53,478 nt of DNA from DASQFD01 sp035633255. GTDB taxonomy: Bacteria > Actinomycetota > Actinomycetes > Actinomycetales > Dermatophilaceae. Positions within the stretch are counted from its first letter, which is position 1. Each line of letters begins with the position of its first letter. The notes under the pieces were generated by a model, which saw only the letters and a program-made list of their open reading frames with translations, was not told where the DNA came from and did no database searches. Below, in pieces: positions 32,125 to 39,275 of this stretch. The position numbers were made by a program, and so were the translations under genes. Location of the stretch: contig DASQFD010000073.1 of assembly GCA_035633255.1 (NCBI GenBank), forward strand, positions 1 to 53,478, written 5' to 3'.

Positions 32125-33399
32125 TCAGCGGGGGTATGCCGGGAACCGCACCACGAGCTCGGACACCTCGGCGCGCACCGCCCGCGACACCGGGTGCCCG
32201 GGGTCGCGGTCACCCGTGGTCACGGCGCGGGCGATGAGGTCGGCGACGGTGCGCATCTCGTCCTCTCCCATCCCCTGGGTGGTCACGCACGGCGTGCCCA
32301 CCCGGATCCCCGACGCGACGTTCGGCTTCTGCGGGTCGAAGGGGATGGCGTTCTTGTTCAGCGTGATGCCCGCGGCGTCGCACCGGGCCTCGGCCTCGAC
32401 CCCGGTCACCATGACCGGCTGCAGGTCGTGGAGGGACAGGTGGGTGTCGGTGCCGCCGGTGGTGGGCCGGATGCCCCGCTCCCCCAGCGACTCGGCGAGG
32501 ACCTGGGCGTTGCGGACCACCTGCGCGGCGTACTGCCGGTACTCCGGCGTGGCGCACTCCTTGAAGTTCACGGCCTTGGCGGCGACGGAGTGCATCTGCG
32601 GGCCGCCCTGCATGAGCGGGAACACCGCCTTGTCGATGGCGGTGGCGTGCTCGGCCCTGCACACGATGGCGCCGGACCGGGGCCCGCGCAGGACCTTGTG
32701 GGTGGTGAAGCTCACGACGTCGGCGTGGGGCACCGGGCTCGGGATCGCCCGGCCGGCGACCAGGCCGATGAAGTGGGCCGCATCGACCCAGAAGATCGCA
32801 CCGACCTCGTCGGCGATGGCACGGAAGCGCTCGAAGTCGATCCGGCGCGGGATGGCCGACCCCCCGGCGAGGATCACCTTGGGGCGGTGCTCGCGGGCGA
32901 GCGCCTCGACCTGGTCGTAGTCGATGTCCTCGGTGTCCTTGTCGACGCCGTAGTGGACCGGGTTGAACCACCGGCCGGAGAAGGACACCTTCGCCCCGTG
33001 GGTGAGGTGGCCGCCGTGCGGCAGCGACATCGCCACGTAGGTGTCGCCCGGGGACAGGAAGGCGCCGAACACCGCCTGGTTGGCGCTGGCGCCGGAGTGC
33101 GGCTGGACGTTGGCGTGCTCGGCGTCGAAGAGCGAGGTGCACCGCTCGATCGCGATCTCCTCGGCCTTGTCGACCTCGGAGCACCCACCGTAGTAGCGCC
33201 GTCCGGGGTAGCCCTCGGCGTACTTGTTCGACAGCGTGGACCCCAGCGCCGTCAGCACCCGTGGAGAGGAGAAGTTCTCGCTGGCGATGAGCTGCAGGCC
33301 GCCCCGGAGCCGGTCGAGCTCGGAGATCAGCACCCCGGCGATGTCCGGGTCGAAGGACCGCAGCGCGGCGAAGTCCGAGCCGTAGAACGTCTCACTCAT
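32125..33399 (-). CDS. glyA: serine hydroxymethyltransferase
   Basis: A 424-residue PLP enzyme converting serine and tetrahydrofolate to glycine and methylene-tetrahydrofolate. It has LIASENFSSPRVLTALGS, NKYAEGYPGRRYYGG, the VQPHSGASANQAV cofactor site and the PLP-binding Lys235 in SFTTHKVLRGPRSG. The ATG overlaps the end of the upstream Sua5-family gene by eight bases. The C-terminal FPAYPR uses GCA-TAC, part of the window-wide GGCATAC pattern. Confidence 0.96.
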   Translation of the reverse strand: MSETFYGSDFAALRSFDPDIAGVLISELDRLRGGLQLIASENFSSPRVLTALGSTLSNKYAEGYPGRRYYGGCSEVDKAEEIAIERCTSLFDAEHANVQPHSGASANQAVFGAFLSPGDTYVAMSLPHGGHLTHGAKVSFSGRWFNPVHYGVDKDTEDIDYDQVEALAREHRPKVILAGGSAIPRRIDFERFRAIADEVGAIFWVDAAHFIGLVAGRAIPSPVPHADVVSFTTHKVLRGPRSGAIVCRAEHATAIDKAVFPLMQGGPQMHSVAAKAVNFKECATPEYRQYAAQVVRNAQVLAESLGERGIRPTTGGTDTHLSLHDLQPVMVTGVEAEARCDAAGITLNKNAIPFDPQKPNVASGIRVGTPCVTTQGMGEDEMRTVADLIARAVTTGDRDPGHPVSRAVRAEVSELVVRFPAYPR

Positions 33400-34216
33400 C
33401 TCGGGTGCTCTCCTGCGTCGCGGTGGGGGTGTCGGTGCCGTCGCCGGGCCGGTCCGGCGCCCACTCTAGGGCTCCAGGGTCGCCGTCGAGGTCGCCGTCG
33501 GGCCCCTCGTCGAGGTCGCCGTCGGGCCCGTCGTCCAGCCCGGCTTCGGGCCCGTCGACGAGCCCGTCGTCCGCGCTCGGCAGCGAGCGCGCGAGGATGG
33601 CCGCGATCGCCTCCTCCGAGACCGCGCCGTGCCGGAGCACCACCGGGTCCTCGCGCGTGCAGTCCAGGATCGTCGAGGCCAGCCCACCGCGCACCGGCCC
33701 GCCGTCGAGGTAGAACTCCACCGCGGCGCCCAGCTGGGTGGCCGCCTCGACCACCGTGCGGCTGGCGGGGTGGCCGGTGCGGTTGGCGCTGCTCACGGCC
33801 ATCGGCCCGACCTCCTGCAGCAGGGCCAGGGCCACCTCGTCGTCCGGCATGCGCAGCGCCACGGTGCCGGCCGTCTCACCGAGGTCCCAGGCCAGCGAGG
33901 GCTGGGCCTTCAGGACCAGCGTCAGCGGGCCGGGCCAGAACTCGGCCACCAGGTCGCGCACGTAGGGCGGGACGTCCGTCGCGAGGCCGTCGACCGTGCG
34001 GGCGTCCGGCACGAGCACCGGCGGTGGCATCTCGCGCCCGCGGCCCTTGGCGTCGAGCAGCGCCGTCACGGCCTCGTGGGAGAAGGCGTCGGCGCCGATG
34101 CCGTAGAGGGTGTCGGTCGGCAGGACCACCAGGGCTCCGGAGCGTGCGCCGACCGCCGCCTTGGCGACCGCCTCGCGGCGGCCCTCCTCGGTGGTGCAGT
34201 CGAAGACCGGGCTCAT
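33392..34216 (-). CDS. L-threonylcarbamoyladenylate synthase (Sua5/YwlC/YrdC family)
   Basis: A 274-residue protein with a YrdC domain at about 10-200: VVLPTDTLYGIGADAF, KGRGREMPPPVLV, FWPGPLTLVL, TVALRMPDD and AVSSANRTGHPAS. It makes threonylcarbamoyl-AMP for the t6A37 modification of ANN-decoding tRNAs. The last 60 residues are an acidic DGPDGDLDEG-type repeat rather than a true Sua5 C-terminal domain. The ATG at 34216 is chosen; TACCCT lies eight bases upstream. It follows prmC by 24 bases, as in many actinobacteria. Confidence 0.92.
   Translation of the reverse strand: MSPVFDCTTEEGRREAVAKAAVGARSGALVVLPTDTLYGIGADAFSHEAVTALLDAKGRGREMPPPVLVPDARTVDGLATDVPPYVRDLVAEFWPGPLTLVLKAQPSLAWDLGETAGTVALRMPDDEVALALLQEVGPMAVSSANRTGHPASRTVVEAATQLGAAVEFYLDGGPVRGGLASTILDCTREDPVVLRHGAVSEEAIAAILARSLPSADDGLVDGPEAGLDDGPDGDLDEGPDGDLDGDPGALEWAPDRPGDGTDTPTATQESTRDE
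33484..33531. repeat. 24-bp tandem duplication encoding an acidic tail
   Basis: Two 24-bp units (differing only near the end) encode GPDGDLDE/GPDGDLDG-type residues in the tail of the Sua5-family protein. Confidence 0.8.
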
Positions 34217-34224
34217 GGTGCCCA

Positions 34225-34230
34225 AGGGTA
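34225..34230 (-). promoter_or_regulatory. possible internal -10 before the Sua5-family gene
   Basis: TACCCT on the minus strand, eight bases before the ATG. Since prmC ends only ten bases upstream, this would be an internal promoter; it may be chance. Confidence 0.25.
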
Positions 34231-34240
34231 TTCCGGGTGC

Positions 34241-35158
34241 TCAGGCGCGCGTGGCGAGCACCGCCCGCGGGCGCCCGGTCAGGTCCTCCCGGTCCGCCAC
34301 CTCCCTCCAGCCGCCGGCTCGCCGCAGGGCCGCGGGCAGCGTCCGCCCCTGGGTGTCCGCGTGCTCCATGACCAGCACTCCCCCGGGGCGGAGCAGTCCG
34401 GCCGCGCGGGCCGCCACCGCCAGCGGCACGCGCAGGCCGTCGGGGCCACCGCCGTAGAGGGCGACCTCGGGGTCGTGGTCGCGCACCTCCGGGTCGACCG
34501 GCATTGCGCCCGGCGGGATGTAGGGCGGGTTGGCCACCACCACGTCGACACCGCCGTCGAGCTCGGGTAGCGCCGTGGCGGCGTCCCCGAGGAGCAGGTC
34601 GACGTCGAGGCGCAGCCGGTCGCGGTTGCGCAGCGCCCAGGCGTGCGCGAGGTCGCTCAGCTCGACGGCGTACACCCGCGCCGAGGGCACCTCGTCCTTG
34701 ACCGCGAGCGCGATCGCCCCCGAGCCGGTGCAGAGGTCCACGACCACGGGCCCCGCCCCGGCCGCCCCCGCCCGCGCCACCGGCTCCGCCCCGACGACCC
34801 GGCCGGCCGCGACGCCCCGGCCGGCCGGGGCGGCCCGGGCCGCCTCGACGGCCCAGCCCGCCACGCACTCGGTCTCCGGGCGCGGCACGAAGACGCCCGG
34901 GCCCACCTCGAGGACGAGCCGGCGGAACCCCACCCGGCCGGTGAGGTGCTGCAGCGGCACGCGGGCGGCCCGCTCGGCGACCAGCACGGCATACCCCTCC
35001 GGCGCCGGCGCCCCCAGCACCATCCGGCGCCGCACCTCTGCGGGCGCCACCCCGAGCAGGTGGGCGGCCAGCGCGACGGCGTCCGGCCCGGGCGAGGGCA
35101 CGCCCGCCAGCGAGAGGCGCTCGGTCGCGTCGCGGACCGCGGCGCGCAGGTCGCTCAC
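34241..35158 (-). CDS. prmC: release-factor glutamine N5-methyltransferase
   Basis: A 305-residue two-domain enzyme. The N-terminal helical domain (about 1-95) contains PLQHLTGRVGFRRL and VPRPETE; the SAM-binding fold has VDLCTGSGAIALAV and the catalytic NPPY motif in VVVANPPYIPPG. It methylates the Gln of the GGQ motif in release factors, and its partner prfA lies directly upstream. The GTG start overlaps the prfA stop (GTGA), so the two are translationally coupled. An Ala/Gly-rich insertion of about 25 residues lies between the domains. Confidence 0.95.
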   Translation of the reverse strand: MSDLRAAVRDATERLSLAGVPSPGPDAVALAAHLLGVAPAEVRRRMVLGAPAPEGYAVLVAERAARVPLQHLTGRVGFRRLVLEVGPGVFVPRPETECVAGWAVEAARAAPAGRGVAAGRVVGAEPVARAGAAGAGPVVVDLCTGSGAIALAVKDEVPSARVYAVELSDLAHAWALRNRDRLRLDVDLLLGDAATALPELDGGVDVVVANPPYIPPGAMPVDPEVRDHDPEVALYGGGPDGLRVPLAVAARAAGLLRPGGVLVMEHADTQGRTLPAALRRAGGWREVADREDLTGRPRAVLATRA

Positions 35159-36243
35159 GCCGGGGAGCCGGCGGCCAGCGCCTGGAGGCGGGCGGCCTCG
35201 TCGGCCGCGACCGCCGACTCCACGACCGGGTCGAGGTCGCCGTGCAGCACGGCGTCGAGGTTGTAGGCCTTGAAGCCGGTGCGGTGGTCGCTCACCCTGT
35301 TCTCGGGGAAGTTGTAGGTGCGGATCCGCTCGGACCGGTCCACGGTGCGCACCTGGCTCGCCCGCGCGTCGGAGGCCGCCGCCTGCGCGGCGTCGAGCGC
35401 CAGCTGCCGCAGGCGGGCGCGGAGCACCCGCATCGCGGCCTCCCGGTTCTGCAGCTGCGACTTCTCGTTCTGGCAGGTGACGACGGTGCCGGTCGGCAGG
35501 TGCGTGAGGCGCACCGCCGAGTCGGTGGTGTTGACGCTCTGCCCACCCGGCCCGGAGCTGCGGAAGACGTCGATCCGCAGGTCGTGGGGGTCGAGGTCGA
35601 CCTCGACGGCGTCCTCCACCTCCGGCATCACCCAGACGCCGGCCGCGGAGGTGTGGATCCGCCCCGAGCTCTCGGTGACCGGCACCCGCTGCACGCGGTG
35701 CACCCCGCCCTCGTACTTCAGCCGTGCCCACGGCGCGTCACCGGGGCCGGGGGTGCCGCGGGACTTCACCGCGACCTGGACGTCCTTGTACCCCCCGAGG
35801 TCGGACTCGGTCGAGGAGAGCACCTCGGTGCGCCAGCCCCGCCGCTCGGCGTAGCGCAGGTACATCCGCAGCAGGTCGCCGGCGAACAGGGCGGACTCCT
35901 CGCCGCCCTCCCCCGCCTTGACCTCGAGGATGACGTCACGGTCGTCGTCGGGGTCGCGGGGGACCAGCAGGCGACGCAGCCGCCCCCCCGCCGCCCCCGC
36001 GGCGGCCTCCAGCCCGGGCACCTCGGCCGCGATGCCGGCGTCCTCGGTGGCCAGCTCGCGGGCGGCGGCCAGGTCGCCGGTCGCCGTCAGCCAGGCCCGG
36101 TATGCCGTCACGACGGGTCCCAGCGCGGCATACCGCTTGGTCACCTCGCGCAGCCGGTCCGGGTTGCCCGCCACCTCCGGATCGCCCAGCTCACGCTCGA
36201 GCGCCGCGTGCTCCCGCGCGGCGGCGGCGGCGGACTCGAGCAT
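35155..36243 (-). CDS. prfA: peptide chain release factor 1
   Basis: A 362-residue class-I release factor. It has the anticodon-like PVT tripeptide of RF1 in VQRVPVTESSGRIHTSAA and the peptidyl-hydrolysis motif GGQ near residue 229 in SSGPGGQSVNTTDSAVR. QLQNREAAMRVLRARL and NFPENRVSDHRTGFK are also present. It recognises UAA and UAG. The start at 36243 gives the usual MLES/MFES opening. The hairpin between rpmE and prfA suggests prfA has its own promoter or relies on read-through. Confidence 0.97.
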   Translation of the reverse strand: MLESAAAAAREHAALERELGDPEVAGNPDRLREVTKRYAALGPVVTAYRAWLTATGDLAAARELATEDAGIAAEVPGLEAAAGAAGGRLRRLLVPRDPDDDRDVILEVKAGEGGEESALFAGDLLRMYLRYAERRGWRTEVLSSTESDLGGYKDVQVAVKSRGTPGPGDAPWARLKYEGGVHRVQRVPVTESSGRIHTSAAGVWVMPEVEDAVEVDLDPHDLRIDVFRSSGPGGQSVNTTDSAVRLTHLPTGTVVTCQNEKSQLQNREAAMRVLRARLRQLALDAAQAAASDARASQVRTVDRSERIRTYNFPENRVSDHRTGFKAYNLDAVLHGDLDPVVESAVAADEAARLQALAAGSPA

Positions 36244-36300
36244 CGGAGGACCTCGGCGGGGCGACGGGGACGGGGGCGACGGGGAGGGGGGCGCAGACGA

Positions 36301-36344
36301 CGGTGCGCCGGCCGTGACCTTTTCAGGGTCGGGCCGGCGCACCG
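36301..36344 (-). terminator. hairpin between rpmE and prfA
   Basis: An inverted repeat of 13 bp (36301-36313 and 36332-36344) with an inner GACC/GGTC extension and a TTTTCA loop, starting six bases after the rpmE stop on the minus strand. Confidence 0.75.
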
Positions 36345-36350
36345 GGGACG

Positions 36351-36569
36351 CTACTTGGCGGGGGTCTTCTTGCCGTACCGCGCCTCGAACCGGGCCACCC
36401 GGCCACCGGTGTCGAGGATCTTCTGCTTGCCGGTGTAGAACGGGTGGCACGCGCTGCACACCTCGGCGTGGATGGCGCCGCTCTTGGCCGTGCTGCGGGT
36501 GGTGAAGGTGTTGCCGCAGGTGCAGGTCACCTGGGTCTCGACGTAGTCGGGGTGGATGTCCTTCTTCAC
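36351..36569 (-). CDS. rpmE: 50S ribosomal protein L31 (zinc-binding form)
   Basis: A 72-residue L31 opening with KKDIHPDYVETQVTC and ending in a basic tail. The CTCG and CSACH pairs form the zinc site, so this is the C+ (zinc-containing) paralogue rather than the zinc-free stress form. GAGGAG stands before the GTG start. It is a single-gene unit ending in a hairpin. Confidence 0.96.
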   Translation of the reverse strand: MKKDIHPDYVETQVTCTCGNTFTTRSTAKSGAIHAEVCSACHPFYTGKQKILDTGGRVARFEARYGKKTPAK

Positions 36570-36760
36570 GGGGTGCTCCTCATCATGTCGGCCGGGTCGG
36601 CGGGCCCATCGCTCTCGATGCAGGCCCCTGCGCGACGCGCGCGTGCCGTGAACCGGTCCGGCGGTCCAGTCTGCCAGAGGCGGCGCAGGAGCACCTAAAC
36701 GGCACCGGACCGACGGGCATCGCGGCCCCGGGCGGGCGGCGCGTTGGGCAATACTGGACC

Positions 36761-37483
36761 GTGCCTCCCGAACCACGAGACCTCAGCGCCCGCCGGCGCA
36801 CACCGGTGCAGGCGCGCTCCCGGGCGACCTACGAGCGGATCCTCGACGCCACCTTGGAGATCCTGGACGAGGCCGGCTGGGACGGGCTGAACACCAACGC
36901 GGTGGCGGCCCGCGCCGGGCTGACCGTGCCGACCGTCTACGCCTACTTCCCCGACAAGTACGCCATCGTCCACGAGCTCTTCGAGCGCTACGAGCGCGCC
37001 CGCGCCGAGGCGCTCGGCCCGACGCTGCGCGCGGCGGTGGCGCTCGGAGACTGGGAGGGCGCCCTGCGGCTGTCGATCACGGCGGCCGTGCAGATGCGCT
37101 CTCAGTACCGCGGCGGGCTCGCGCTGCGGCACGCCATGACAGCCGTGCCCGAGCTGGCGCGCCTCGCGGAGGAGAGCAACGCCCGGGGCGTCATCGCCTT
37201 CGCCGGCCTGCTGCGGGGCTGGGAGCCCCGCCTGGCCGCAGACCAGGCGGAGCGGGCCGCCCGCGTGTTCATCCTCGGCACCCGGCCCCTCATCGAGCTG
37301 GCCCGACGCGGCCCGCAGCTCGACGAGGAGCTAGTCGCGGAGACGATCCGGATGAGCATGCTCTACCTCCGCGACGTCGTTGCCCGCGCCGGTGAAAGCC
37401 CCCGGGACATCGACCGCGCCGGTGACGGCCCGCCGCAGACCGAGGGCGCCGGCGGCGTGCCCGACAGCGGGGTCGGGGCCTGA
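36761..37483 (+). CDS. TetR-family transcriptional regulator
   Basis: A 240-residue protein with a TetR DNA-binding domain at about 20-70 (RATYERILDATLEILDEAGWDG, then NTNAVAARAGLTVPTVYAYFPDKYAIV). The C-terminal ligand-binding helices end in a disordered tail after about residue 212. The GTG start comes five bases after an AATACT hexamer, so the mRNA may be leaderless. The ligand is unknown and no obvious target gene is adjacent, since rpmE is divergent and an IS element follows. Confidence 0.9.
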   Translation: MPPEPRDLSARRRTPVQARSRATYERILDATLEILDEAGWDGLNTNAVAARAGLTVPTVYAYFPDKYAIVHELFERYERARAEALGPTLRAAVALGDWEGALRLSITAAVQMRSQYRGGLALRHAMTAVPELARLAEESNARGVIAFAGLLRGWEPRLAADQAERAARVFILGTRPLIELARRGPQLDEELVAETIRMSMLYLRDVVARAGESPRDIDRAGDGPPQTEGAGGVPDSGVGA

Positions 37484-37524
37484 CCGCAGGACGGGGCGAC
37501 GCCGCCCGAACCCGCGTCGGCCCG

Positions 37525-37577
37525 GTCGACCTCGCAGAACGCGCCGGGAGGACACCGGCGATGTCGGCGTGTCCTGC
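37525..37577. repeat. long hairpin repeat, copy 3, right arm cut short
   Basis: The left arm (37525-37546, with CTCGCAGAACGCGCCG) matches copies 1 and 2. The right arm (37564-37577, TCGGCGTGTCCTGC) stops where the others continue with GA-TCGAC. The break is 44 bases from the end of the IS110 transposase gene. The repeat lies 42 bases past the TetR stop. Confidence 0.75.
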
Positions 37578-37621
37578 ACCCTGACGAGAAGATTCACTCT
37601 CCAGGTGTCGCGGAGTTGGGC

Positions 37622-38860
37622 TCAGGATGCCTCGTCGAGGGTGACGTGGTAGCCCATTGCTTCGAGTTGATGGAGTGCGCGTTGCTTTGCCTGCTCGGGG
37701 CGTCGTCGGGTGTAGTAGTCAGCGCCGGGGTCGTCGTACGCGGCGCCGGTCGTGCCCATGGTCCATATCGTGACGAGCAGTGCGTGCTGGATCGCGACGT
37801 TGGCCTTCTGCGGTCCCCTCCGCATCGCGATCCGTCGATATCTGGCGTTGAGGTACGTGCCGGGTGACCGGGCGATCGACATGGCCGCGACGCCGAGGGC
37901 GCCTTGGAGGTAGGGATTGCCCGGGCGGGTGCGGCTGGACTTCACCTTTCCCGCGGACTCGTTGTTCCCCGGCGTCGTGCCCGCCCACGAGGCGAGGTGT
38001 TTCCCGGTGGGGAACTGAGACATGTCCGCGCCGGTCTCTGCCACGATCACGTCAGCGGTCAAGGGGCCGATCCCTGGGATGGTGCGGACCAGGTCGTGGA
38101 AGCCGCGAAAGGGCTCCATGACCTCCTCGATCCTGTCGGTCAGCTGGTTGATCGCGTTGGTGTGTTGATCGATGAGGTCCAGGTGCAGCTGGGCGAGGAA
38201 GGCATGGTGATCGGTGAACCGGCCCACCAGGGCCTCGGTCAGCCGCGGGATCTTTGCGCGCATCCGTCGCTGTGCCAAGTCAGCCATGCGCACGACGTCG
38301 CGGTCACCTCGGACGAGGGCCTCGATCATGGATCGGCCGGACACACCCATGATGTCGGTGGCCACGGACGAGAGCTTGATGCCGCTGTCTTCCAGCAGCT
38401 TCTCCAGCCGTTGGACCTCGCGGGATCGCTCACGGGTGATCGAGGTCCGGGTCCGGGTCAGGTCGCGCAGCCGACGGATGGGCTCGGGCGGCACAAACGA
38501 GCCCCGGACCAAGCCGTGAGCGCCGAGCTGCGCCAGCCAGGTCGCGTCCGCGACGTCGGTCTTGCGGCCAGGCAGGTTCTTCACGTGCCGGGCATTGACC
38601 AAGATGACCTCAGCGCCGGGAAGGTCCTCCAGCAGGTAATAGAACGGCTTCCAGTAGTCGCTCGTCGCCTCCATCACCACGCAGGTCACTTGTTCGCTGG
38701 CCAAGTGATCCCGCAACGCCAGGATCTGTGAGGTCACCGATGACCACGTCGTGACGGTCTCGGCCGCGCCCCCACGTCCCGTCCCGGCAACGCGGACGCA
38801 CACCTTCGCGTCCCGCTTCGAGATGTCGAGTCCCGCACACCGCGGGTGGATCACGTCCAT
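37622..38860 (-). CDS. IS110-family transposase (DEDD/serine recombinase)
   Basis: A complete 412-residue transposase. The N-terminal RuvC-like DEDD domain shows Asp12 in GLDISKRDAKVCV, Glu64 in VVMEATSDYW and Asp102/Asp105 in RKTDVADATWLA. A coiled-coil segment follows near 215-250. The C-terminal Tnp_20 domain has IPGIGPLTADVIVAETG and the likely nucleophile Ser302 in NNESAGKVKSSR. GGAAGGGAG precedes the ATG at 38860. It appears intact and possibly active. IS110 enzymes are guided by a structured bridge RNA from the non-coding end. Confidence 0.93.
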   Translation of the reverse strand: MDVIHPRCAGLDISKRDAKVCVRVAGTGRGGAAETVTTWSSVTSQILALRDHLASEQVTCVVMEATSDYWKPFYYLLEDLPGAEVILVNARHVKNLPGRKTDVADATWLAQLGAHGLVRGSFVPPEPIRRLRDLTRTRTSITRERSREVQRLEKLLEDSGIKLSSVATDIMGVSGRSMIEALVRGDRDVVRMADLAQRRMRAKIPRLTEALVGRFTDHHAFLAQLHLDLIDQHTNAINQLTDRIEEVMEPFRGFHDLVRTIPGIGPLTADVIVAETGADMSQFPTGKHLASWAGTTPGNNESAGKVKSSRTRPGNPYLQGALGVAAMSIARSPGTYLNARYRRIAMRRGPQKANVAIQHALLVTIWTMGTTGAAYDDPGADYYTRRRPEQAKQRALHQLEAMGYHVTLDEAS

Positions 38861-39130
38861 CGCCTTCGCTCCCTTCCTTGATCGGACCACAGCGGGTCCG
38901 CCGCGGGGAGGGCAGGAGAAAGAGGAAGTCTGACGCTCGGGCTCAAGGCACCAATCCACGGTTCCCGCGGAAGCCCCCCGCCTTCATGCTCGATTACAGG
39001 CTCACAGGCACCACAGGGTGACCGAGGACAACCACGACGGACCCCCCAAGCATCCGCCGCCCACGAGCCGCCCGGCAACCGCCACGACGCCCGAATCTTC
39101 GCGGACCCCGGTGCGCCCCAGGCGCCGGGA
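38861..39130 (-). ncRNA. candidate bridge-RNA region of the IS110 element
   Basis: About 270 non-coding bases lie upstream of the transposase on its sense strand. Elements of the IS110 group encode their bridge RNA in this end. I see short local pairings (for example GAAG/CTTC) but cannot fold the RNA or identify its loops by hand. Placement rests on family knowledge. Confidence 0.35.
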
Positions 39131-39206
39131 TGCTCGATCGAGGAGTTGAGGACGGCGCATCACGCCGGACGCAGCGGCCGGCCCGCGCAGGACCGGCCAC
39201 GCGCGG
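39131..39206. other. non-coding stretch between the IS element and the rho terminator
   Basis: No gene is visible. Together with the IS end it makes a gap of about 415 bases between the transposase and rho. A missing right half of hairpin copy 3 is not found here. Confidence 0.4.
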
Positions 39207-39236
39207 AGGGCGGGCTCCCGGCTGGGAGCCCGCCCT
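39207..39236 (-). terminator. hairpin after rho
   Basis: A perfect 13-bp stem (39207-39219 and 39224-39236) with a GGCT loop, about 40 bases past the rho stop. No T run follows. A GGCATACC motif lies between it and rho. Confidence 0.75.
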
Positions 39237-39275
39237 TCCGGCATACCGGGTCCCCGTCCGGGTCCCGGCGAGCGG

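Larger units (their letters stand above)
37578..39130 (-). mobile_element. IS110-family insertion sequence (borders approximate)
   Basis: Contains one transposase gene (37622-38860), a short non-coding end on the left and a longer one upstream of the gene. The codon use and base composition are less GC-biased than the neighbours. IS110 elements have no obvious terminal inverted repeats or target duplication, so the right border (somewhere between about 38960 and 39150) cannot be fixed by eye. The left border is set at the break in hairpin copy 3. Confidence 0.7.
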
